A stretch of DNA of 16,724 nucleotides, taken from assembly GCA_016193385.1 (NCBI GenBank), contig JACPSF010000218.1, forward strand, positions 1 to 16,724, read 5' to 3'. Under the pieces are notes generated by a model. That model had not been told where the DNA came from. It ran no database searches and saw nothing but the letters and a program-made list of their open reading frames with translations. The position numbers and the translations under genes are program-made. Positions 1 through 7,446 of the stretch are shown here, piece after piece; within the stretch, counting starts at the first letter, position 1; each line of letters begins with the position of its first letter. This stretch comes from Deltaproteobacteria bacterium (GTDB lineage: Bacteria > Desulfobacterota_B > Binatia > UBA9968).

Positions 1-1
1 A

Positions 2-1279
2 AGGGGGGAATCCACGGTTATTGGATCCGGATTCCTGGCGCCGGCGGCCAGGGCTGCACTGGCCAACGGTGTGGCGGGGCACGCCATAGATTATGACGAT
101 ACTCAGCTTTCGACCTCCAAAGAGGCCGTTTACGGACTCTTGACTCATCCTACGGTTCCTGTGCTTGCGGCAGCCTTGGGCGTCGGCGAAGCTCACAAGA
201 TCTCCGGCCAAGAGCTGCTTCTGGCGTATATTTTGGGAGTAGAAGTGGAGTGCCGGATCGCCGATGCCATTCATCCCCGTCACTATCAAGCGGGGTTCCA
301 CTCCACGGCGACTATGGGAGGCCTGGGGGCGGTCCTGGCGGTGGGCAAGCTGTTAGGGTTGAAGCCGGAGGCGTTGGCTCGCGCTTTGGGTATCGCTGCC
401 AGCATGGCTGCGGGACTCCGGGAAAACTTTGGGACCATGACCAAGCCCTTGCATGCCGGCCGCGCCGCGGAGAACGGTGTCACCGCAGCCCAACTGGCTC
501 AACAGGGCTTTACATCCGCGCTCAACATTCTGGAGGCCAAGCGGGGATTTTTCAACGCCATGGCCGGCGGATATAACGAAGAAAAGATCGCTGGCCGTCT
601 GGGGCGACCCTACTTCATGAAGGAGCCCGGGATTTCCATCAAACCCTATCCTTCAGGCTCGCTCTCTCACCCGGCCCAGGACCTGATCCTGGACCTGGTT
701 CAAAGTAACGATCTCCACGCCGATGACATCGAGTCGATCGAAGTCGGCACCAACTCGAATGTGCCCAATGCCCTGATCTATCCGATGCCCAAAACCGCTC
801 TGGAAGGAAAATTTAGCATCCCATTCTGCATGGCAATCGGCGTCCTGGAACGGAAAGCTGGCATCGCCCAATTCAGCGACCGAAAAGCCCGGGATCCCAA
901 AGTCGTCGCTTTGATGCGGCGGGTAACGCTCACGGTCGATCCGGAGTTGGAGGCCCTTGGCTACGACCAGGTTAGATCTCGGATTCGCATCAAGCTCAAG
1001 GAGGGAAGGACGATCGAGGGGAGGGCCGACGTAGCAAGGGGGCATCCCTTGAAGCCGATGAGCTGGGCTGAGATAGGGGAGAAATTTCGCGACTGCGCTC
1101 GCCTCGTTCTTCCCCGCAGGAACACGGAAGAGGCGATCGAGTCGGTTGGCAATTTAGAGCGCATGAGGAGCATACTGCCGTTGATCAAGGCCGTAGCCGG
1201 GGGAAGAGCGGAGGCAGGCAAAAAGACGAGCGAGCGCAAACCGAGTAGCCGGAGATGGAGCCGTACTCGAAAGCGGTAG
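2..1279 (+). CDS. MmgE/PrpD family protein (5' end cut by window edge)
   Basis: The reading frame is open from base 2, so this is the C-terminal ~425 residues of a protein whose start lies outside the window; the GTG at 71 is internal. The family includes 2-methylcitrate dehydratase (PrpD), cis-aconitate decarboxylase and many uncharacterised cytoplasmic enzymes, usually ~450-500 residues, so roughly 50-70 residues are probably missing. Visible family blocks are a DYDDT motif (about 89-103), GFHST (about 293-307), TKPLHAG (about 440-460) and a KPYPSGSLSHP block near 640-672. The protein ends in an unusually basic tail (RKPSSRRWSRTRKR) encoded in the stretch leading into, and overlapping by 25 bp, the next gene, which is a paralogue. 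The overlap implies one operon. Membership of the family is clear; the substrate is not known. A dehydratase- or decarboxylase-like reaction on a small carboxylic acid is an inference from the family. Confidence 0.93.
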   Translation, partial: RGESTVIGSGFLAPAARAALANGVAGHAIDYDDTQLSTSKEAVYGLLTHPTVPVLAAALGVGEAHKISGQELLLAYILGVEVECRIADAIHPRHYQAGFHSTATMGGLGAVLAVGKLLGLKPEALARALGIAASMAAGLRENFGTMTKPLHAGRAAENGVTAAQLAQQGFTSALNILEAKRGFFNAMAGGYNEEKIAGRLGRPYFMKEPGISIKPYPSGSLSHPAQDLILDLVQSNDLHADDIESIEVGTNSNVPNALIYPMPKTALEGKFSIPFCMAIGVLERKAGIAQFSDRKARDPKVVALMRRVTLTVDPELEALGYDQVRSRIRIKLKEGRTIEGRADVARGHPLKPMSWAEIGEKFRDCARLVLPRRNTEEAIESVGNLERMRSILPLIKAVAGGRAEAGKKTSERKPSSRRWSRTRKR

Positions 1280-2628
1280 CGCGTTTTCTTCTCGATCTCA
1301 GCATTGAGGCGATTCCTCCTGAGGTCATTGAGAAGACGAAGCTCCTTCTGCTCGACACTCTGGGAAATGCCCTTGCGGCCTCGACCATGGACTTCGGGCA
1401 CATGGTCCTTGAGGTGGCGTCTGTCCTAGGGGGACCTCCGGAAAGCCGCTTGATCGGGACGGCGGAAAGGCATGCCGCCGCCAACGCGGTCCTGGCCAAT
1501 GGGACTTTGGCGCACGGCCTGGACTACGACGACACGCTGGAGGAAGCGATCGTCCACACGGGGTGCTCGGGAGCAATTACGGCCCTGGCGGTTGGAGAGC
1601 AACTCGGTGCGAGCGGTAGAAGGGTGCTGGAGGCGATGGTGGCGGGGATCGAGGTGATGTGTAAATTGGGTCTCGTGGCGCCTGGAAAATTTCATGCGCG
1701 CGGCTTCCATCCCACGGCCCTGTGCGCCACATTCGGGGCGGCAGCGGCGTGCGGTAAGCTTTATGGCCTTAAACCCGCAGAGTGGTTGAACGCCTTCGGG
1801 ATATGTGGGAGTCAAAGCTCCGGGATTATCGAATATCTATCCGATGGTAGCTGGACCAAGAGGCTCCATCCTGGCTGGGCTGCCCACGCAGGCGTCATCG
1901 CCGTGCTGCTGGCGCAACGAGGGTTTCGCGGTCCGGCGACGGTTTTTGAGGGTCCTCATGGATTCTACCGATCCTTTGCCGGGGAGAACGGCTTTCGCCT
2001 GGAGCAACTGAGCGAGCTGGGAAAGACTTGGGAGATACCCCGGATTGCCTTTAAGTCTTATCCCTGCGGCTCGATTTCTCATCCCTACATGGATTGTGCC
2101 CTGCGATTGAGAGAGAAGCACTCTATCCGGGGGGACCAGATCGAGGAAATCGTTTGCCGAACCGCGGAGGGGACGGTCCATCGGCTGTGGGAGCCCTTGA
2201 AAGAAAAACAGCATCCTTCCAGCTCCTACGGCGCCAAGTTCAGCCTCCCCTATAGTATAGCTGTAATTCTGGTGCGAGGCAGGGCGGGATTGGAGGAGTT
2301 CTCTGACGAGGCTCTCCGCGACACCGAAGTGCTCGCAATCGCGGCGAAGGTTCGCTACGAGCTGGACGCGACCATCGACTATCCGCGCCACTTCTCAGGT
2401 CATGTCAAGTTCAAGCTTAAAAATGGAACGGTGTTGGAAGAAAACCAGCCCTACCCGAGGGGAGGGTTGGAGTTTCCTCTACTGCCGGAGGAGATCGAGG
2501 AAAAATTTCGCGCCAATGCAGGAATGGCTTTAACAAAAGACAGAGTCGAAAAAATTGTCGCTTCGGTAAGAAATTTGGAAAAGCTCTCGTCGATCGCGCC
2601 GCTCGCGGATCTTTTGGGCCCTGGCTGA
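1255..2628 (+). CDS. MmgE/PrpD family protein (second copy)
   Basis: A complete 457-residue member of the MmgE/PrpD family. The ATG at 1255 gives the normal N-terminus of the family (a helical segment with PPEVIEKTK near 21-29 and LLLDTLGNAL near 31-40). Further blocks are LDYDDT (89-94), GFHPT (150-154), TKRLHPGWAA (201-210) and KSYPCGSISHP (267-277), all matching the active-site regions also present in the upstream gene. A GGAG directly abuts the ATG and is too close to be a good ribosome binding site, so translation is probably coupled to the upstream gene, whose stop lies 25 bp inside this one. The two proteins are diverged paralogues, not a recent duplication. They may act in succession or as partners. 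The predicted role is dehydration, isomerisation or decarboxylation of a small organic acid in the cytoplasm; the real substrate cannot be read. The ABC importer immediately downstream suggests it acts on an imported compound. Confidence 0.95.
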   Translation: MEPYSKAVARFLLDLSIEAIPPEVIEKTKLLLLDTLGNALAASTMDFGHMVLEVASVLGGPPESRLIGTAERHAAANAVLANGTLAHGLDYDDTLEEAIVHTGCSGAITALAVGEQLGASGRRVLEAMVAGIEVMCKLGLVAPGKFHARGFHPTALCATFGAAAACGKLYGLKPAEWLNAFGICGSQSSGIIEYLSDGSWTKRLHPGWAAHAGVIAVLLAQRGFRGPATVFEGPHGFYRSFAGENGFRLEQLSELGKTWEIPRIAFKSYPCGSISHPYMDCALRLREKHSIRGDQIEEIVCRTAEGTVHRLWEPLKEKQHPSSSYGAKFSLPYSIAVILVRGRAGLEEFSDEALRDTEVLAIAAKVRYELDATIDYPRHFSGHVKFKLKNGTVLEENQPYPRGGLEFPLLPEEIEEKFRANAGMALTKDRVEKIVASVRNLEKLSSIAPLADLLGPG

Positions 2629-2743
2629 GCCAATCATTTAGACAGCAGCGCCCATGAAGTCCAGGATTCGTGCGGGAGGTTGACGGTGGAAGAGGAAAGT
2701 GTAGTAGTCTCAAAGACGGAATAGAGACCAGGAGGGAAGAAAA

Positions 2744-3763
2744 ATGAAAACCTTGGTTGGCTTTTGGTCACTTGCTCTATTCTTTGCTTCGGTGTGCCTT
2801 TCTTCGGCTCAGGACGCTGCTTTGATCGAGGCCGCGAAGAAGGAGGGAAAGGTTGTATGGTACACCTCGATATCGCTTCCTTCGGCGACCGCCCTCGCTC
2901 ACCTCTTCCAGAACAAATACAAAGGGATCGAGGTTGAGGTCCATAGGACGGGATCCCAGCGGGTGCTGCAGCGGGTCATGCAGGAAGTTGGGGCCGGAAT
3001 CAAAAACGCCGACCTGATCCACACCTCCGACGCGGGCCATTTTGTGCTGCTGAAAGAGAAGGGTTTGCTGATGAAATACGTGCCCAGGGGGGTAGAAAAT
3101 TTCCCCGACGGGTTCAAAGACAAGGGCGGGTTTTACTACGGCATGAGGGCCACGCTCTCCGTCATCGCGCATAACCCGAAAGCGGTTAGCGAAAAGGATG
3201 CCCCTAAAGGCTGGAAGGAGCTTCTGGACCCAAAGTGGAAAGGCAAGATGGTCACAGCGCATCCGGGATATAGCGGGATCATCATGACCCATGTCCTGGC
3301 TCTCTTGCACGTTTACGGATGGGACTACTTTAAAGATCTGGCCAAGAATCGTCTCCATCTGGTTCAGTCCGCCAATGATCCCGCCGGCGTAGTGGCGTCA
3401 GGCGAACGGCCGGTGGGAGCCAACGGTGCCGAGTACTTCTATTACAAGACGATGAAGCAAGGGAACCCCCTCAGGATCATCTATCCTAAGGAAGGCGTGC
3501 CGCTGGTTGTCTCGCCCACTGCGATTGCCAAGGATGCCCCGCACCCGAGCGCCGCGAAGCTTTTTACGGATTTTATTCTAAGCAAGGAAGGTCAACAGAT
3601 GCTGGCGGATCGTGAAGGTCTCTATACCGGACACCCCGAGGTCACTTACCCCAAGGACAAGCCGAAGCTTAAGGATTTGAAGCTCCTCGCCGTCGATCCG
3701 CAGGAGCTGGAAGAGAAAAACGCGGAATTAAAAAAGCGGTTTGTGGAATACTTCGGGGCGTAA
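2744..3763 (+). CDS. ABC transporter substrate-binding protein, Fe(3+)/organic-anion (FbpA-like) type
   Basis: A 339-residue periplasmic binding protein (extracellular solute-binding family 1). The start is supported by AGGAGG at 2730-2735, eight bases before the ATG. An N-terminal signal peptide (basic MK, hydrophobic core, cleavage probably after SSA at about residue 22) precedes the typical opening EAAKKEGKVVWYTS. The C-terminal half shows the EYFYYK and IYPKEGVPLVVSPTAIAKDAPHP region and the FILSKEGQQML motif of this group. Relatives bind ferric iron, thiamine, 2-aminoethylphosphonate or small anions, so the family does not fix the ligand. It sits 115 bp after the second MmgE/PrpD gene and 25 bp before the matching permease, forming a three-part importer with the next two genes. 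Given the upstream enzymes, an organic acid is a reasonable guess, but this is inference. Confidence 0.93.
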   Translation: MKTLVGFWSLALFFASVCLSSAQDAALIEAAKKEGKVVWYTSISLPSATALAHLFQNKYKGIEVEVHRTGSQRVLQRVMQEVGAGIKNADLIHTSDAGHFVLLKEKGLLMKYVPRGVENFPDGFKDKGGFYYGMRATLSVIAHNPKAVSEKDAPKGWKELLDPKWKGKMVTAHPGYSGIIMTHVLALLHVYGWDYFKDLAKNRLHLVQSANDPAGVVASGERPVGANGAEYFYYKTMKQGNPLRIIYPKEGVPLVVSPTAIAKDAPHPSAAKLFTDFILSKEGQQMLADREGLYTGHPEVTYPKDKPKLKDLKLLAVDPQELEEKNAELKKRFVEYFGA

Positions 3764-3788
3764 GCAAACGGCCATAGTCTAACGACCC

Positions 3789-5516
3789 ATGTCGATTCCT
3801 GGGGTAGGGGTTCTAGGAAAGCTTCAGGTGACCGTCCGTTCGGCCCTCAGGGGTATGGATGCGACCTTTCCTGTCTGGGTCGGCTCAGCCCTGCTTCTCG
3901 TCTTTCTCATGGTCCTCCCCTTGGGCTCGATTTTCGTGACCAGCCTAGGGGAAAAGCAGGGGCTCACGCTGCGGAACTATGTCGAGGTTTTTAGCCAAGA
4001 GGCTTTCCTCAAGGCGATTGGGAACACGGTCGTCATCTCTTTTTGGGTCGGCCTGATCGCCCTGGGCGTCGGAGCTTTTTTGGGGTGGTTAGTAACCCGC
4101 ACAGATCTTCCCTGGAAACGCGCCATTCGGGCGCTCATCATGGCGTCTTTCGTGACCCCTCCCTTTCTCGGCGCCTTCGCCTGGACGCTCCTGGCGGGCC
4201 CGAATGCGGGAGTCATCAACAAGCTCTACCGTTCGCTGACGGGTGCGGACGAGCCTTTGCTCAATATTTTCACTATGGGGGGACTCATCTTTGTCATGGC
4301 CCTCTACAGCTTCCCCTATGTGTTCGCCATGATCGCCAATGTGTGCGAGCTCATCTCCTCGGATCTTGAGGACGCCGCAAATGTTTTGGGGGCAAGCGAG
4401 CTGCGCGTCGCGATGACGATCACCCTGCCCCTGGCGGCCCCGGCGCTGATCGGAGGATTCATCGTCGCCTTTCTCCATTCGCTCTCTCTCTTCGGCGCTC
4501 CGGCTATTCTCGGGCTTCCCTCGGGCCTGCACACGATTACGACGCAGATCTGGGCGCTTTTTCAGTATCCTCCGCGCCTGGATCTGGCCGCGGCCTTCTC
4601 GGTCCCACTGCTGCTGGCGACGATGGGTCTGATTGCGCTACAGAAGAAGATCCTCGGCCGGCGCGGCTACAGCACGGTGGGGGGAAAAGGGGGACAGAGG
4701 CGGCTGCTGCGATTGGGAATGCTTCGGCTGCCCGCACTGCTGCTGGTCTTGGGAATCCTTTCTCTTTCCGTCTTTCTGCCCTATTGGATTCTACTCAAGG
4801 CTGCCCTGTCCAAGGCCTGGGCAGTTCCGTTGACCTGGGATAACTTCACCTTGGGGAATTTTCGCTTCGCCTTCTTCGATTATGGCGATACCCAAAGGGC
4901 CATTTTGAATACCTTTAAGCTGGGCGTTCTGACGGCAACCGTGGGGACCCTGGTTGCCGCGCTGATCGCCTACATCACCAACCGCCAGATCCTGCGCGGG
5001 GCGCGCTATCTCAATTTCTTTGCCCTCGCCCCGCTGGTGGTTCCAGGGATCGTTTTGGCCGTGGGATTGTTTATCGCCTATACGCGGCCACCCTTGATCC
5101 TCTACGGAACGATATGGATCCTTTTCGTCGCCTACCTGACCAAGGAGATGCCGATAGGTTTTTCCCAGGCGGAGGCCACCTTCAAGAGCATCCATCAGGA
5201 ACTGGAAGAGGCAAGCCGTATCATCGGGGCCAATCGACTGCGGGCTCTCTGGGATGTCACAGCGCCGCTCGCCCGCTCCGGTTTGATCGCGGCCTGGTGC
5301 TTTATCTTCGTCGGCGTCATTCGGGAGCTCAGCGCTTCCATCCTGCTCTTCACGCCGAAGTCCAAGGTGGTTTCCGTGGTCATCTTTGATCTGAAAGAAG
5401 AGGGCCAGATCGGAGTGATTGCCGTGCTTGGGATTCTCCTTCTGGTCGTCTCCTTTCTCGTCATTATCGCTGTCCAGCGCCTGGCCGGCAGAGAAGTTTT
5501 GGCTTCGAGGGAATAG
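3789..5516 (+). CDS. ABC transporter permease, fused two-domain (FbpB/ThiP type)
   Basis: A 575-residue inner-membrane permease made of two homologous halves in one chain, as in FbpB, SfuB and ThiP. Membrane segments start near residues 31-52 and recur through both halves. Each half has its own cytoplasmic EAA loop for docking the ATPase: about 192-223 (DLEDAANVLGAS ... LPLAAPAL) and about 471-502 (ELEEASRIIGAN ... APLARSGL). The halves are joined by a basic linker near 287-310. Because both domains are in one protein, a single gene supplies the whole membrane channel, and no second permease is needed. The ATG at 3789 has no clear ribosome binding site but lies only 25 bp past the binding-protein stop. 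The stop is 3 bp before the ATPase start. Function with the flanking binding protein and ATPase is very likely. Confidence 0.94.
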   Translation: MSIPGVGVLGKLQVTVRSALRGMDATFPVWVGSALLLVFLMVLPLGSIFVTSLGEKQGLTLRNYVEVFSQEAFLKAIGNTVVISFWVGLIALGVGAFLGWLVTRTDLPWKRAIRALIMASFVTPPFLGAFAWTLLAGPNAGVINKLYRSLTGADEPLLNIFTMGGLIFVMALYSFPYVFAMIANVCELISSDLEDAANVLGASELRVAMTITLPLAAPALIGGFIVAFLHSLSLFGAPAILGLPSGLHTITTQIWALFQYPPRLDLAAAFSVPLLLATMGLIALQKKILGRRGYSTVGGKGGQRRLLRLGMLRLPALLLVLGILSLSVFLPYWILLKAALSKAWAVPLTWDNFTLGNFRFAFFDYGDTQRAILNTFKLGVLTATVGTLVAALIAYITNRQILRGARYLNFFALAPLVVPGIVLAVGLFIAYTRPPLILYGTIWILFVAYLTKEMPIGFSQAEATFKSIHQELEEASRIIGANRLRALWDVTAPLARSGLIAAWCFIFVGVIRELSASILLFTPKSKVVSVVIFDLKEEGQIGVIAVLGILLLVVSFLVIIAVQRLAGREVLASRE

Positions 5517-5519
5517 TCC

Positions 5520-6605
5520 TTGGCTACGGTCCTGCTCGAACGGTTGACGAAAAATTTCGCCGATACGGCTGCAGTGAGCGATTTGAGCCTGGAGATCGCG
5601 GATGGGGAGTTTGTGTCGCTGTTGGGGCCTTCGGGCTGCGGCAAGACGACGACCCTCAGGCTCATGGCCGGTTTCCTCAAGCCCGATGCCGGGGAGATCA
5701 AGGTCAATGGCGAGGTCGTCTCCTCGCCCTCCGTTCTGGTTCCGCCCGAGCGGCGCAACATGTCGATGATCTTTCAGAGCTATGCGGTCTGGCCGCATAT
5801 GACCGTGCTCCAGAACGTCGCTTACGGGCTCAAGTTCCGCAGCGTCGCCAGGGTGGAGTCCGACCAGCGAGTGCGCCAAATGCTCGAGGTGGTGAAGCTC
5901 GCGCACCTGGCCCATCGCTATCCGGCTGAGCTTTCCGGGGGACAACAGCAGCGCGTGGCCTTGGCACGGGCTTTGGTGGTAAAGCCGGAGATCCTGCTGA
6001 TGGACGAGCCTCTGAGCAACCTGGATGCCAACCTGCGGGAGGAGATGCGCTTTGAGATCCGCCGGCTTCACGATGAGTTTCGCATCACCTCTGTTTACGT
6101 TACCCATGACCAGTCGGAAGCGATGGTCGTGGCCGACCGCATCTGCGTCATGAACCAGGGTCGCCTGGAGCAGGCGGGGCGGCCGGAGGAAATTTACGAG
6201 CGGTCCAAGACCCGGTTCGTCTCCGAGTTCATCGGCAAGACCAACTTCCTCTCCGGCCGGCTGGAAGAGGGAGGGCGAGTAAGCCTCAGCAACGGGTTAT
6301 TCTTGCGGGTAGCAAGCGCGGGAAGCGCGCGCGGCGGTGAAAGGGTAAGCGTGTGTATTCGACCTCACGACCTACAATTGAGCCGTGAGGAAGCTGAGCT
6401 TGACGGTTACGCGCAACGCGGGTTCAATTGCTTCTCCGGGACGATCGCCCGGCGTATCTATTTTGGCGACGCCATCGATTATCTCGTTACCCTCGCTGCC
6501 GCCGACCTCGTACTGCGCGTGATCACGCCGCCTGTGCAGCTTTACCATATGGGGGAAAAAGTATTTGTCCTGGTTCATCCGGAACGGTGCGTGATCGTCG
6601 GATGA
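5520..6605 (+). CDS. ABC transporter ATP-binding protein with TOBE domain (FbpC/PotA-like)
   Basis: A 361-residue ATPase of the iron/polyamine/thiamine importer class. It has Walker A GPSGCGKT (36-43), Q-loop glutamine at 86, signature LSGGQQQR (138-145), Walker B ILLMDEP (158-164) and switch histidine H196, so it should hydrolyse ATP. The C-terminal ~115 residues form the regulatory TOBE-type region typical of this class. The start is a TTG at 5520: only 3 bp separate it from the permease stop, GAGGG at 5507-5511 is well placed as ribosome binding site, and the N-terminus it gives aligns with the family. A rare start codon may lower its expression relative to the other subunits. The stop codon overlaps the next gene's ATG (ATGA at 6602-6605), so the hydrolase downstream is in the same operon. 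Confidence 0.95.
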   Translation: MATVLLERLTKNFADTAAVSDLSLEIADGEFVSLLGPSGCGKTTTLRLMAGFLKPDAGEIKVNGEVVSSPSVLVPPERRNMSMIFQSYAVWPHMTVLQNVAYGLKFRSVARVESDQRVRQMLEVVKLAHLAHRYPAELSGGQQQRVALARALVVKPEILLMDEPLSNLDANLREEMRFEIRRLHDEFRITSVYVTHDQSEAMVVADRICVMNQGRLEQAGRPEEIYERSKTRFVSEFIGKTNFLSGRLEEGGRVSLSNGLFLRVASAGSARGGERVSVCIRPHDLQLSREEAELDGYAQRGFNCFSGTIARRIYFGDAIDYLVTLAAADLVLRVITPPVQLYHMGEKVFVLVHPERCVIVG

Positions 6606-7255
6606 CGCTCGGGCGCCGATTCCCGCGTCGGCTTTCCGGGCTTGTGCTCGCGGGCGGGATCCTTACCCTTGCCTGCGGGCGAAGCGGCGATTTCAGCCAT
6701 GTGCAAAACCTTCGATCCCGGGGAGAAAACGTGATCTGCTTCGGCGATAGTCTTACGGAAGGGGTCGGAGCCGCGAGAGGCGAGGACTACCCCTCGGCGC
6801 TTTCCCGGCTTATTCCTTACCCTGTGATCAACGCCGGCAGACCCGGGGACACCTCTGCGGATGGCCTTGCCCGTTTGGGAGAGGACGTGCTCGCGCGCAG
6901 TCCCCGTCTGGTCATCCTCCTGTTTGGGGGCAACGACTTTTTGCGCCAGATCCCTCCGGCTGAAACACGGAAAAACCTTGATGAGATGATACGGCGCATC
7001 CACGAGAGCGGAGCGATGGTAGTTGTGGTGGCCATGCGACTCGGCCTTTTTACCGACGAGTATGGGCCCGTCTACCGGGAGGTCGCGCGGAAGCGGGGGG
7101 CCTTCTTGATTCCGGAAGCCATCAAAGGCATCCTCTCGGACGCCAGGCTTAAAAGCGATGCCATCCATCCCAACGGTGCCGGTTACCGCTTGATGGCCGA
7201 GCGAATCGCGGCAAAGGTCAAGCCCCTTTTGGAAGAGGCGGATCGGCGAAGGTAG
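6602..7255 (+). CDS. SGNH/GDSL-family hydrolase with export signal (TesA-like, possible lipoprotein)
   Basis: A 217-residue esterase-type hydrolase. The frame is open further upstream, but I chose the ATG at 6602 because it overlaps the ATPase stop as ATGA and gives a proper basic-then-hydrophobic N-terminus (RRFPRR, then LSGLVLAGGILTLAC). Cys25 could be a lipid-anchored cysteine, though the box LTLAC is imperfect (Thr at -3); otherwise the segment is a plain signal peptide. The SGNH blocks are complete: FGDSLTEG with nucleophile Ser50, Gly82 in the PGDTS block, GGND with Asn111, and DAIHPN with Asp186 and His189. It resembles the TesA/arylesterase group acting on esters or thioesters. As the last gene of the uptake operon, and predicted to lie in the envelope, it may release the imported acid from an ester. 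That link is inferred from position, not shown by the sequence. Confidence 0.92.
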   Translation: MTLGRRFPRRLSGLVLAGGILTLACGRSGDFSHVQNLRSRGENVICFGDSLTEGVGAARGEDYPSALSRLIPYPVINAGRPGDTSADGLARLGEDVLARSPRLVILLFGGNDFLRQIPPAETRKNLDEMIRRIHESGAMVVVVAMRLGLFTDEYGPVYREVARKRGAFLIPEAIKGILSDARLKSDAIHPNGAGYRLMAERIAAKVKPLLEEADRRR

Positions 7256-7309
7256 CAGAAGTTGTGAATTTTGAGTTCTTATAGTGACGGAATTAAATAA
7301 GTTGACATC

Positions 7310-7397
7310 AAATCCCCCCCTCACCCCCCTAAATCCCCCTCGATCCCCCTTTACCAAAGGGGGAGAAAGGGGGATTTGAGAGGGGATGGGGGAATTA
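7310..7397. repeat. C-rich/G-rich intergenic inverted repeat, probable bidirectional terminator
   Basis: The core 7331-7377 is a symmetrical hairpin. AAATCCCCCT (7331-7340) pairs perfectly with AGGGGGATTT (7368-7377). TCCCCCTTT (7344-7352) pairs with AAAGGGGGA (7356-7364). A 3x3 internal loop lies between the two stems and ACC forms the tip. The flanks (C runs from 7311, G runs to about 7397) pair further but imperfectly. It lies between two convergent genes (ending at 7255 and 7447), where a bidirectional terminator is expected. The motif resembles the AAATCCCCC-type dispersed repeats common between genes in many environmental bacterial genomes; that resemblance is from memory. Confidence 0.8.
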
Positions 7398-7446
7398 TGG
7401 TAATTTTCTTTTTTCCTTGACTATAGTTTTAACTTAAAACTCAAGA

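Noticed and set aside
2680..2710. TTGACG with a TAGTAG box upstream of the binding-protein gene as a promoter
   Set aside because: The -10 match is only three of six and the gene is close behind the MmgE/PrpD pair, so an internal promoter is not needed.
3789..5516. Fusion or assembly error joining two permease genes
   Set aside because: Two-domain permeases of about 550-580 residues are normal for the FbpB/ThiP class, and the linker is continuous in frame.
4791..6107. A 438-codon minus-strand open frame opposite the permease and ATPase genes
   Set aside because: It lies wholly antisense to two genes with complete family motifs, is rich in His, Gln, Asp and Arg as expected from the complement of G+C-rich codons, and shows no domain.
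7300..7400. CRISPR-like array in the C-rich/G-rich stretch
   Set aside because: The repeats are inverted and not evenly spaced direct repeats with unique spacers; no cas gene is present.
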